Shown: piece by piece, positions 10,072 through 18,149 of the stretch | How the letters are laid out: every line of letters begins with the position of its first letter | Position numbering within the stretch: the first letter of the stretch is position 1 | Origin: JBFAPK01 sp040676675 | GTDB lineage: Bacteria; Actinomycetota; Actinomycetes; Mycobacteriales; Micromonosporaceae | Assembly (NCBI RefSeq): GCF_040676675.1 | Contig: NZ_JBFAPK010000002.1 | Coordinates: 62,001 to 126,000, forward strand | Reading direction: 5' to 3' | DNA length: 64,000 nucleotides | Position numbers and translations under genes: made by a program | The notes under the pieces: generated by a model | What the model was told of the DNA's origin: nothing | Databases searched by the model: none | Seen by the model: only the letters and a program-made list of their open reading frames with translations

Positions 10072-10202
10072 TTTTATGTGCGTCAAGGATGCACGAGGGT
10101 GTACGGTAACCCCTGCAGCGCGCCCCCGGGCCCGACTGCTTGCTCCGTGCTGGGCAGATCTGACCGCACCTCGCACCGTGAATCGAGTTCTGGGAGTCGT
10201 GC

Positions 10203-11201
10203 ATGGAGAAACAGTCCGAGTTCGTGATCGAGACCTCAGAATTGGTGAAGAGATTCGAAAAGAACACGGCGGTTGACGGCCTGAACATGACGGTGCCCAG
10301 AGGCATCGTCTATGGCTTCCTCGGGCCGAACGGGGCCGGGAAGACGACCACCATCCAAATGGTCTCGACGCTGTTGCGCCCCGACAGCGGCACCGCACTG
10401 GTCTTCGGCCACGACGTCGTCCGCGAGGCCGACGCGGTACGCCGCCGACTCAGCCTCACCGGGCAGTTCGCGGCGGTGGCGGACGGTCTCACCGGCCGCG
10501 AGAACCTGGTGCTGGTCGCGCGCCTGCTGGGCTTCTCCTTCGCCGGGGCGCGCAACCGGGCGGGCGAACTGCTGGAGGCGTTCGGCCTGACCGAGGCCGC
10601 CGACCGGTTGGCGAAGACCTACTCCGGCGGCATGCGACGGCGCCTGGACATCGCGGCGAGCATGGTGGTCACCCCCGACCTGGTGATCCTCGACGAGCCG
10701 ACCACCGGTCTCGACCCGCGCAGCCGCAACCAGGTCTGGGACATCGTGCGCGGGCTGGTCGCCGCGGAGACCACGGTGCTGCTGACCACGCAGTACCTGG
10801 ACGAGGCGGACCAGCTCGCCGACCGGATAGCCGTGATCGACAATGGAAAGATCATTGCCGAGGGCACCCCCGGCGAGCTGAAGGCGTCGGTGGGATCGGG
10901 CGCGGTCTCCGTACGGCTACTCGACGCCGCCCACCGGGAGCAGGCGCAACGGGTGCTCCACGAGGCGCTGGGGGTTCCGGTGCGCCTGGAATCCGATCCG
11001 GTGGCGCTCTCGGCGCGGGTCTCGGATTCCGAGCGGGTGGCCCACGGCCTGGCCGAACTCGTTCGCTCCGGTGTCCCGGTCGCCGACTTCTCACTCGGCC
11101 AGCCGAGCCTGGACGAGGTGTTTCTCGCGCTCACCGGCCACCGCACGGCGGCCGCCGAGAAGGAGGAGAAGTCCAAGGTCAGCGAGGAGGTAGCGGCATG
11201 A
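10203..11201 (+). CDS. drrA: ABC transporter ATPase, anthracycline exporter subunit DrrA
   Basis: A 332-residue ATPase of the DrrA family. It has Walker A GPNGAGKTTT near residue 40, signature YSGGMRRRLD, Walker B LVILDEPTTGLD, and the DrrA-type C-terminal extension ending in FLALTGHRTA. DrrA with DrrB exports daunorubicin and doxorubicin across the membrane. ATG at 10203 fits the family start. Its TGA overlaps the drrB ATG by 4 bases, so the two are translated together. Only this half-transporter pair is seen in the window. Confidence 0.93.
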   Translation: MEKQSEFVIETSELVKRFEKNTAVDGLNMTVPRGIVYGFLGPNGAGKTTTIQMVSTLLRPDSGTALVFGHDVVREADAVRRRLSLTGQFAAVADGLTGRENLVLVARLLGFSFAGARNRAGELLEAFGLTEAADRLAKTYSGGMRRRLDIAASMVVTPDLVILDEPTTGLDPRSRNQVWDIVRGLVAAETTVLLTTQYLDEADQLADRIAVIDNGKIIAEGTPGELKASVGSGAVSVRLLDAAHREQAQRVLHEALGVPVRLESDPVALSARVSDSERVAHGLAELVRSGVPVADFSLGQPSLDEVFLALTGHRTAAAEKEEKSKVSEEVAA

Positions 11202-12049
11202 CCACCGCACCGGCCACTTCGGTCCCGGACCAGTCCGCCCCCCAGACGTCACCGCACGCGGCGCTGCTGCTGCGTACCCGGCCCGCGAGGCCGGGCCCGT
11301 TCTCCGCGGTGCTCACCCACTTCTGGCGGGTCACCCGGTCCTTCAAGCACCACCCGGCGCAGCTGCTCGACGTGATCCTGATGCCGTTGATCTTCCTGCT
11401 CATGTTCACGTACCTCTTCGGCGGGGCGTTCGCCGGCTCGACCCGCGAGTACCTGCAGTACTTCCTCCCCGGCGTACTGGTGCAGACCGTCACCCTGATG
11501 ACCGTCTACACCGGGACCGCGCTCAGCATGGACATCACCAAGGGGATCTTCGACCGGTTCCGGACGCTGCCGTTCTGGCAGCCGGCCACCATCGTCGGAA
11601 ACCTGCTCGGCGACGTGGTCCGTTACGTGATCGCGCTGACCATCACCATCGGTGTCGGAATCCTCATGGGCTTCCGTCCGGACAGCTTCCCGGCCACGCT
11701 GCTGGCGGTCGCGCTGCTGATTTTGTTCGCGTTCAGCGTGAGTTGGATGTTCGCGGCGCTCGGAATCGTGGCGAAGGCGCCCGAGTCGGTGAGCTCCACC
11801 AGCATGGTCGTGATATTCCCGCTCGTCTTCACGAGCAACATCTTCGTGGACCCGTCGACAATGCCGGGTTGGATGCAGGCAATCGTGAGCGTCAATCCGA
11901 TCAGTCACGCCACGACCGCGACCCGCGGTCTGATGCACGGTACCGCCACCAGTGGTGAACTCGCCCTCGTACTGATCACCTCGGGCGCGATCATCGCGGT
12001 CTTCGCACCGCTGACCATGTGGCTGTACGCCCGGCGGGTCCAGCGCTGA
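11198..12049 (+). CDS. drrB: ABC transporter permease, anthracycline exporter subunit DrrB
   Basis: A 283-residue ABC-2 type permease with about six membrane segments. A cytoplasmic N-terminus runs to the first helix (LLDVILMPLIFLLMF, near residue 60). The family motif FDRFRTLPF lies between helices, and SVNPISHATTATRGLMHG precedes the last helix. It pairs with the upstream ATPase as the membrane half of the exporter. The gene is followed by a hairpin at 12057-12098 and converges on the AknOx-like gene. Confidence 0.92.
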   Translation: MTTAPATSVPDQSAPQTSPHAALLLRTRPARPGPFSAVLTHFWRVTRSFKHHPAQLLDVILMPLIFLLMFTYLFGGAFAGSTREYLQYFLPGVLVQTVTLMTVYTGTALSMDITKGIFDRFRTLPFWQPATIVGNLLGDVVRYVIALTITIGVGILMGFRPDSFPATLLAVALLILFAFSVSWMFAALGIVAKAPESVSSTSMVVIFPLVFTSNIFVDPSTMPGWMQAIVSVNPISHATTATRGLMHGTATSGELALVLITSGAIIAVFAPLTMWLYARRVQR

Positions 12050-12056
12050 CCCGCGA

Positions 12057-12098
12057 CGGCGGGCGCCGGACCCCTCGCCCGGGGCCCGGCGCCCGCCG
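12057..12098. terminator. Terminator hairpin between drrB and the AknOx-like gene
   Basis: Thirteen-base arms 12057-12069 and 12086-12098 are exact inverted repeats around a 16-base loop, located between two convergent stop codons. Confidence 0.7.
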
Positions 12099-12100
12099 GA

Positions 12101-13699
12101 TCACCGGGCCGGCTCGACGCCCAGCTCGTGCCGGAAGACGTGGCGGGGATCCCAGCGCGCCTTGACCTCGCGCAGCCGGGGGTAGTTGGACCCGTAGTAG
12201 AGCGTGTGCCAGGCGACCCCGGAGGTGTTCCACCGAGGATCGGCGAGGTCGACGTCGGGATAGTTGACGAACGAGCCGGCGTTGGCGTCGCCGGGCACCG
12301 GCACCCCGCCGGTGTCGGCGTACACGTCGCGGTACAGCTCGCGTACCCAGGTCAGCTGCGCGTCGTCCTGCTCCGGATCCGCCCAGTTCGCCTCGTAGTA
12401 CGCGGTCATCAGCGCGTCGCGGTGCGGCATCGCGGTCGCGCCGGCCGGTACCGTGTTCACCTTCCCGCCGCCGGTGGTCAGGTAGACCGCCGCACCGCCG
12501 AACTCGTCCGGCCCGGTGAGGTAGCGGTGGACGGTGCTGATCTGCCGGTCCGACCACGGCCGGCGCAGGAACCCCGCCTTGGTCTTGAAGCGGAACCCGC
12601 CCGGTCCCATGTACGCCGAGAGGACCGACTTGAGCCACGGCGTCGAGTACTGGTCCGTGACGTGTGGCGCGTCCACTCCGGCGGCGATCGCGGCAAGGTG
12701 GTCACCGAGCAGCCGTTCCGCGCCCGCAAGGCCGCCGTCCACCTGCGCCTCCACCCGGATCTCCCCGGCGGCACGGTGGAACAGGTACATCCCGCTGTAG
12801 AGCGCGGTCGGCAGGGCCCCCGAGACGCCGATCGATCCGAAGTTGCGTACCAGCCGTCCGAACGCGGCCTCCGTCAGGTCGCTCCACTGCCAGCTGATCG
12901 AACCCTTCCGCAGGGTCGCCGGCGGCACCGGCAGCAGCCCCGTCGGTGCGCTCCCCCGGGTCTGCGGGGAGCGCAGCCAGTAGCGGGTCACCACGCCGAA
13001 GTTGCCCCCGCCCCCGCCGGTGTGCGCCCACCAGAGGTCGTGGCCGGGGTCCGCCGGGTCCCGGGTCGCCACCACCGCCCGGGCCCGTCCCGCGGCATCG
13101 ACCACCACCACCTCGACCGCGTACAGATGGTCGACGACCAGGCCGTGCTGGCGCGAGAGCGCCCCGATCCCACCCCCCGCGACGTGGCCGCCGGCGCCGA
13201 CCTCCGGACAGCCGCCACCGGGCACGGTCACGCCCCACCCCAGGTACAGAGTGCGGTAGAGCTGTCCGAGCGTCACGCCCGCCTCGACCGCGAACGCCCG
13301 GTGCGCCGGGTCGTAGTACACCCCCTTCATCTCCGACACGTCGATGACGACCTGCACGGCGGGGTCGTCGACGAAGCCCTCGAAGCAGTGCCCGCCGCTA
13401 CGGACCGCGATCCGCTTACCGGCCCGTACCGCCTCGTCGACCACCCTGACGACCTGCTCGGTCGACCCGACGACCCGTACCGACTCCGGGCGCCCGACGA
13501 ACCGCCCGTTGAACGACCGGGTGGTCAGCTCCTGGTAGCGGGGGTCCTGCGGCCCGACGGTCACCGGCCCGAGGTCGGCGCCGCGCCCGGAGCGCCCCCC
13601 GCCCCGCGCCGGATCGGGTACGCCGGCGGTGACGACGGCCGCGGTCAGCCCGGCGGCGGCGGACGCTCTCAGCACACCTCGCCGCGATATCTCGGTCAT
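12101..13699 (-). CDS. Secreted bicovalent flavoprotein oxidase (AknOx-like, BBE family)
   Basis: A 532-residue FAD_binding_4/BBE-family oxidase with a Tat-like leader (SRRGVLRASAAAGL). His104 in RSGGHCFE and Cys164 in PGGGCPEVG are 60 residues apart, the same spacing as the His70 and Cys130 that hold FAD bicovalently in AknOx. AknOx oxidises the terminal sugar of aclacinomycin, rhodinose to cinerulose and on to aculose, outside the cell. The homologue here implies that a terminal deoxysugar is oxidised after export. It follows the DUF418 gene and shares that gene's SARP-type promoter. Confidence 0.88.
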   Translation of the reverse strand: MTEISRRGVLRASAAAGLTAAVVTAGVPDPARGGGRSGRGADLGPVTVGPQDPRYQELTTRSFNGRFVGRPESVRVVGSTEQVVRVVDEAVRAGKRIAVRSGGHCFEGFVDDPAVQVVIDVSEMKGVYYDPAHRAFAVEAGVTLGQLYRTLYLGWGVTVPGGGCPEVGAGGHVAGGGIGALSRQHGLVVDHLYAVEVVVVDAAGRARAVVATRDPADPGHDLWWAHTGGGGGNFGVVTRYWLRSPQTRGSAPTGLLPVPPATLRKGSISWQWSDLTEAAFGRLVRNFGSIGVSGALPTALYSGMYLFHRAAGEIRVEAQVDGGLAGAERLLGDHLAAIAAGVDAPHVTDQYSTPWLKSVLSAYMGPGGFRFKTKAGFLRRPWSDRQISTVHRYLTGPDEFGGAAVYLTTGGGKVNTVPAGATAMPHRDALMTAYYEANWADPEQDDAQLTWVRELYRDVYADTGGVPVPGDANAGSFVNYPDVDLADPRWNTSGVAWHTLYYGSNYPRLREVKARWDPRHVFRHELGVEPAR

Positions 13700-13884
13700 G
13701 GAATGTCCAGCCTTTCTGCTTGGGCGAACGGGGGATTCCGCCCGGCCACGGGCGGCGGAGCGGATGTCCGGCCGGCGACGTCCCTCGCCTGCCCCGGCGA
13801 CCGGGGACCCGGCCGGCTGCGGCGGCTCGGCGGCGGGCCCGCCGGCACGGACGGCCCGCCGGTCCTGAACCCGGAGCCGGTCGG

Positions 13885-15084
13885 CTACGCCGCCGGTTTC
13901 GCCCCGTAGCTGAGGCGGCGCAGCAGCGACTCGGCCGGGCCACGGGAGTCGAGCCGGCGCAGCAGCTCGGCGACCAGGACCGTGCCCAGCCAGACGCCGA
14001 AGCCCACGACGGCGGAGGCGGCCACGCCGATCCGGCTACCGAGATCGACCGTGTACGGGGCGAACAGGACGATCCACGCGACCGACTGGAGCAGGTAGCA
14101 GCTGAGCGACCGCTGGCCGCAGGCCGCGACCGCGGTGACCACGGGCCCCCGCGCGGTTCCGATCCGCCAGGCGACCAACGCGACGAGGGCCGCGTAGCCG
14201 AACCCGCCCGCGTAGCCGGACGCCGTGTGCAGGATGCCCACGGCGATGGCCGGGCCGGGCGCCGGGTCCGCCCAGACCCCCGAGGTGACCAGGGCCAGCG
14301 GCAGCCCGCCCAGCACGGTCACGGCGATGCCGACCAGCGCGGTCCGCCGCAGCAGGACCAGGTGGCGTTCCGGCTCCTCCAGTACGCGCCGGCGGGCCGC
14401 CCAGACCCCGACCAGGAAGGGGCAGACCGAGGTGACCACGAAGAGGGGGGTGCCGACCGGCCAGGTGGCGATCCGGTAGAGCGCGTCCTGCACCGGGTCG
14501 TCCAACATGAACAACGCGGAGCTGTTCTCCGGACCGGGGCCGGCCGCCGCGGCGAAGAGCATCACGCCGTACGTGACCGAGCCGAGAACGAACCAGACGG
14601 CGCTGTGCCGGAGGATCCTCCGGTCACTCGCCCGCAGCAGACCGACGAAGACCAGTGCGATGATCCCGTACGTGCCGAGGATGTCGCCGGAGAAGAGCAG
14701 CAACAGGTGCAGAAGCCCGAAGACCAGCAGCCAGCGCCCGCGCCGGCGCAGCAGCCGCCGGGTCTTCGGCCAGTCCCAGCCGGACGCCTCCTGCCGCAGG
14801 GCGATCTGGGTGAGGCCGTAGCCGAAGAGGGCGGAGAACATCGGGTAGCTGCGGCCGTCGGCGAAGACGGTGAGCAGGGCCGCCACGACGGCGTCGACCC
14901 CGGCCCCGTCCGGCGGATAGCCGCGCAGCACCGAGGCGCTGCCGGCCAGGAACATGTGCGCGTGCACGAGGGCGACGATCAGCAGCATCGTCCCCCTGGC
15001 GAGGTCGGGAGCCAGGTACCGCTGCCGGGTCGCCGCCGGCTGGGCAGGTCCCGCCGCGGCGGGACGCCGCACGGTCTCACTCAT
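13885..15084 (-). CDS. DUF418-family integral membrane protein
   Basis: A 399-residue protein with about nine or ten hydrophobic segments. The N-terminus RYLAPDLARGTMLLIVALVHAHMF is truncated here to its recognisable start, RYLAPDLARG, a DUF418 hallmark. The C-terminal half contains GQRSLSCYLLQS, where this family resembles acyltransferase-3-like membrane proteins. Its activity is unknown. It sits between the RdmC-like and AknOx-like genes with its own SARP-type promoter (15242-15274), so it is probably a cluster member, possibly in resistance or in modification of exported product. Confidence 0.8.
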   Translation of the reverse strand: MSETVRRPAAAGPAQPAATRQRYLAPDLARGTMLLIVALVHAHMFLAGSASVLRGYPPDGAGVDAVVAALLTVFADGRSYPMFSALFGYGLTQIALRQEASGWDWPKTRRLLRRRGRWLLVFGLLHLLLLFSGDILGTYGIIALVFVGLLRASDRRILRHSAVWFVLGSVTYGVMLFAAAAGPGPENSSALFMLDDPVQDALYRIATWPVGTPLFVVTSVCPFLVGVWAARRRVLEEPERHLVLLRRTALVGIAVTVLGGLPLALVTSGVWADPAPGPAIAVGILHTASGYAGGFGYAALVALVAWRIGTARGPVVTAVAACGQRSLSCYLLQSVAWIVLFAPYTVDLGSRIGVAASAVVGFGVWLGTVLVAELLRRLDSRGPAESLLRRLSYGAKPAA

Positions 15085-15241
15085 TTCCACCCCGTCCTGT
15101 CTCTGCCGGCCGGAGCCGTGGCGATGACCAGATCCGTGCTCGGTGCTGGCGCGCGGGGTGTTCGGACCGCGGCTGCCGCCCGCCCGGCTGGTACGCCGGC
15201 GCGGCCCGCCGATCGCGGCGCCCCCGGCCGCCGCCGCTTGC

Positions 15242-15274
15242 AGGCTGACACCCACCGCTTGAGACGCGCTCGAA
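15242..15274 (-). promoter_or_regulatory. SARP-type promoter of the DUF418/AknOx-like operon
   Basis: On the minus strand TTCGAGC (15268-15274) and CTCAAGC (15257-15263) are 11 bp apart, and CAGCCT (15242-15247) follows after 9 bases. The same -10-like hexamer is used at 9069-9074. Confidence 0.6.
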
Positions 15275-15320
15275 GAACGGCAGGAGACCTCCAGCGGCGG
15301 CGGCGAGATCCCGCACCGGG

Positions 15321-16265
15321 TCAGCGGCGCGGGGCGGCCTCGACGGCGTGCGCGGACTCGGCGGCGTGCGCGGTTTCGGCGGCGTGCGCGTGCGCGATGA
15401 TCGCGTCGGCCAGGGCCGGCTGGATCGCGCTGGTCAACGCGTGCCCCATGCCCGGTATCTCCACCAGGCGGGCGGTGGGGATGAGGTCGACCAGGTGCTG
15501 CCCGTGCGGTGGTGGGGCCGCCGGGTCCAGCGGAGCCTGGATCACCAGCGTCGGTACCGTGAGGTTCCGCAGCTCGGCGCCCCGGCTGAGCGGCGGCAGC
15601 GTCACCCGGTAGTGGGCGGTCGGTTCCTGCCAGGTGCCCGCGTGGGCGATCGCCCGCCGCTCCCAGCGCCGGAACTCGTCGGGGTCGAACGAGTCGTCGT
15701 CGCCCGAGAGCAGCCGCCACTTGGCCACCCGCTGTTCGACGACCGCCTCCTCGCCCTCGGCCGGCTGGGAGACCAACGCCAGCATGTCGAGGAACCGCTG
15801 GGTGGGCGCGGGCAGGCCGTCCGGGGTGGGCGTACCGGCCATGGCGCACTCGATCGCGACGCCGAAGTCGTTGTCCAGCGCGCCGCCGAGCATGACCGTG
15901 AGGCTGCGCAGCCGCTTCGGCTGGTCCAGCGCCACCACCTGGGCGATCGTCGTACCCATCGACATGCCGACCACGTGCGCCGCGTCCACACCCCACCCGT
16001 CCAGCACCGCGACCGCGTCCGCGGCCAGGTCGGCGCAGCCGTACGGGTGCTCGTCGAAGTCCCGGTGGGTGGAGCGGCCGGTGTCCCGGTGGTCGTAGCG
16101 GATCACGTGCAACCCGCCCGCCACCAGCAGCTCGACGAACTCGTCCGGCCAGCCGTACGCGGAGAGGTTCCCGCCCATGATCAGCAATACCGTCGGGTGC
16201 CCGGGATCACCGAAGTCCTGCGTCCAGAGTCGCAGCTCGCCGACCCGAACCATGCGTTCGCTCAT
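15321..16265 (-). CDS. Aclacinomycin methylesterase-type alpha/beta hydrolase (RdmC/DnrP type)
   Basis: A 314-residue alpha/beta hydrolase, nearly collinear with RdmC: GDPGHPTVLLIMGGNLSA, RYDHRDTGRST, the nucleophile elbow GMSMGTT, TLVIQAPLDP and the His-bearing IPGMGHAL. RdmC removes the 15-methyl ester of aclacinomycin-type anthracyclines, which allows 10-decarboxylation or hydroxylation. ATG at 16265 starts the protein at MSERMV like RdmC. The C-terminus carries an unusual low-complexity tail in which AHA-rich hexapeptides repeat. It follows the RdmB/DnrK-like gene in one operon. Confidence 0.92.
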   Translation of the reverse strand: MSERMVRVGELRLWTQDFGDPGHPTVLLIMGGNLSAYGWPDEFVELLVAGGLHVIRYDHRDTGRSTHRDFDEHPYGCADLAADAVAVLDGWGVDAAHVVGMSMGTTIAQVVALDQPKRLRSLTVMLGGALDNDFGVAIECAMAGTPTPDGLPAPTQRFLDMLALVSQPAEGEEAVVEQRVAKWRLLSGDDDSFDPDEFRRWERRAIAHAGTWQEPTAHYRVTLPPLSRGAELRNLTVPTLVIQAPLDPAAPPPHGQHLVDLIPTARLVEIPGMGHALTSAIQPALADAIIAHAHAAETAHAAESAHAVEAAPRR

Positions 16266-16270
16266 CGAGG

Positions 16271-17335
16271 TCACTCCTCTCGGTCGGGATTCGGGGCGAG
16301 GACGAGCAGGGAGAGGTCGAACGGCATGGACGGTGACGGCACCCGGAGCACCGACTCGACGCCCAACCCGGCCGAAGCGGCGAAGGTTCCCCACTCGTCG
16401 CGGGTCCGCAGCCGGCCGCCGAGGAAGACCAGCATGCGCAGGTCGAGCAGGGTGAACTGGTCGTTGGAGGCGTCCTCGGCCACGTCGTCGCGCTCGAACA
16501 CCAGGATCCGGCCGCCCGGCGCCAGCGCCTCGGTGCACCGCCGCAGGATCCGCCGGGCGTCGTCGTCCGACCAGTTCAGCAGCACGAACGAGAGCGTGAT
16601 GACGTCCGCGGGGCCGGGCAGTGGCGCGAAGAAGTCGCCGGTGACCGCGGTGAGCCGGTCCGCGAGCCCGTTGTTCTCGAAGTGCTTCCGGGCGGTCTCC
16701 GCCGGTCCGGCGAGCTCGACCAGCGTTCCCCGCACGTGCGGCGCCGCCTTCGCGATCGCCATCAGGAAGCCGCCGACCCCGCCCCCGACGTCCATCACCC
16801 GCTGGACGCCGCTCCAGTCGTAGGCCTCGGCCGGCGCGTCGTAGACGACGTCCTGGTCGCAGGCCATCAGCGCGTCGAACGACGCGGCGAGCGCGGGATC
16901 GGCCGACAGGTCCTCGTAAAACGGCCGGCCATGCACCGCCTCGTACGTCGGGCGCCCGGTGCGCACGGCGTCGAGCAGACGGAAGAAGGAGAGGTCGGCC
17001 CGGGACACGGCGTTCGTCAGGTCGAACCAGGCGCGCTGCTGGGCGGGGTGGTCGTCGGCGAGCAGCCGCCCGAGGGAGGTCGGCGCCAGTTCCCCCGTCG
17101 CGGACCGGGTCAGGATCCCGATGGCCACCAGGTGCCGGATGATGCGCAGCAACGCGTTCGGGTTCGTGCCGGTCGCCTTGGCCAGGGTCTGCTCCGTCGT
17201 GGAACCGGCCTGGATGTGGTCGACCAACCGCAGGGTGGCCGCGACCCGGACCACCATCGGAGTGTGTAGCGCGCCGAGTTTCAGCAGGGTGTCCAAATCG
17301 CGCATCGACGCTGATTCGTTTTCGTTCGTCGCCAT
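16271..17335 (-). CDS. RdmB/DnrK-family anthracycline methyltransferase-fold enzyme
   Basis: A 354-residue protein of the class I O-methyltransferase fold. An N-terminal dimerisation domain (TPMVVRVAATLRLVDHI) is followed by the SAM motif DVGGGVGGF near residue 180 and LSFVLLNWSDDDA. It is closest to DnrK (carminomycin 4-O-methyltransferase) and RdmB (aclacinomycin 10-hydroxylase). RdmB is known to differ by a serine insertion; the segment here, SNDQFTLLDLRM, looks short by comparison. I therefore cannot say whether it methylates, decarboxylates or hydroxylates. Co-transcription with the RdmC-like esterase favours chemistry at C-10. Confidence 0.85.
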   Translation of the reverse strand: MATNENESASMRDLDTLLKLGALHTPMVVRVAATLRLVDHIQAGSTTEQTLAKATGTNPNALLRIIRHLVAIGILTRSATGELAPTSLGRLLADDHPAQQRAWFDLTNAVSRADLSFFRLLDAVRTGRPTYEAVHGRPFYEDLSADPALAASFDALMACDQDVVYDAPAEAYDWSGVQRVMDVGGGVGGFLMAIAKAAPHVRGTLVELAGPAETARKHFENNGLADRLTAVTGDFFAPLPGPADVITLSFVLLNWSDDDARRILRRCTEALAPGGRILVFERDDVAEDASNDQFTLLDLRMLVFLGGRLRTRDEWGTFAASAGLGVESVLRVPSPSMPFDLSLLVLAPNPDREE

Positions 17336-17397
17336 GAGTCGCGGCTCCCGGATTCTATCGTGCGATGACTGACAGGAATTTGGTTGCCGATTACCGT

Positions 17398-17835
17398 CTA
17401 CGGCCGCCAGCCGTCGCCTTCCGGCCACGGCTCGCCGAGCTGGCGGTACGTGCCCAGATAGTCCGGCCAGTCCCGGTGGTCGCGAATTTTTCCGTCCACC
17501 AGCCGGATCAGGTGGATCTGCTCGCCGGAGAAGCGGCGGCCGGTCGCCGCCATGCTCACGAGGTTGCCGACGTGGCGGCCGTAGAGCACCAGCCGCGCGC
17601 GGACCCAGTTACCGCGCTCCTCGTACCCGATCTCGTCGAGGAACACGTCCTCCGAGAAGGTCATCTTGAGCCACTTCACTGCCAGCGCGAACGCGTCCGG
17701 ACCGAGCAGGTCCTTGTAGTGCTCCATCGCCCCCGGGTTGAGGTACTCGGGGTGGATGAACTCGTGGACGTCGTCCACCTTCCCGGTGTTGTAGGCGTTC
17801 ACCATACGGCGAACGGTTTCGATCTGCTGGCTCAC
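17398..17835 (-). CDS. Aklanonic acid methyl ester cyclase (AknH/DnrD/SnoaL type)
   Basis: A 145-residue SnoaL-fold cyclase closing the fourth ring of aklanonic acid methyl ester. It follows AknH along its length: VRRMVNAYNTGK, FIHPEYLNPG, ARLVLYGRHVG, FSGEQIHL and HRDWPDYLGTYRQLGEPWPE, including the catalytic Asp region. GTG at 17835 has an AAGGA site 7 bases upstream. Longer upstream starts would add residues not found in the family. It is the first gene of the operon with the RdmB-like and RdmC-like genes. A standard-looking promoter lies at 17918-17946. Confidence 0.93.
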   Translation of the reverse strand: MSQQIETVRRMVNAYNTGKVDDVHEFIHPEYLNPGAMEHYKDLLGPDAFALAVKWLKMTFSEDVFLDEIGYEERGNWVRARLVLYGRHVGNLVSMAATGRRFSGEQIHLIRLVDGKIRDHRDWPDYLGTYRQLGEPWPEGDGWRP

Positions 17836-17917
17836 GTATATTCCTTTCCGAAAGTGGGGAGACAATGTGCGCGCGGCGGCTCCCGATGTGGACGATCAGC
17901 CCGCGGCAGGGACCTCA

Positions 17918-17946
17918 GTATTACCCGCGGCCACCGCCGGGAACAA
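17918..17946 (-). promoter_or_regulatory. Candidate vegetative-type promoter of the ester-cyclase operon
   Basis: On the minus strand TTGTTC (17941-17946) and TAATAC (17918-17923) are 17 bases apart, about 80 bases upstream of the cyclase start. I found no convincing SARP heptamers in this direction. Confidence 0.4.
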
Positions 17947-18016
17947 CCAAAAGACGTACCCACAAAATCCCTCTCCGGCATTTCGAGACCGATTCTGTGT
18001 CCCGTTTGCATCCGTT

Positions 18017-18049
18017 CTCGACCGGAACCCGAGGACGAAATTCCAGGCT
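18017..18049 (+). promoter_or_regulatory. SARP-type promoter of the aklanonic acid methyltransferase gene
   Basis: CTCGACC (18017-18023) and CCCGAGG (18028-18034) are 11 bp apart, and CAGGCT (18044-18049) follows after 9 bases. It lies in the 314-base divergent region 17836-18149, which holds no gene. Confidence 0.5.
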
Positions 18050-18149
18050 TGGTCCGATGGGGAAGGCGCGCTGTCGGCGGGCCGACTTCCGGCGGCCCAC
18101 GCCGGTCGGATCCGGACGGGTCGGCGCCGGTGAGGAGACGGGAGATCCG

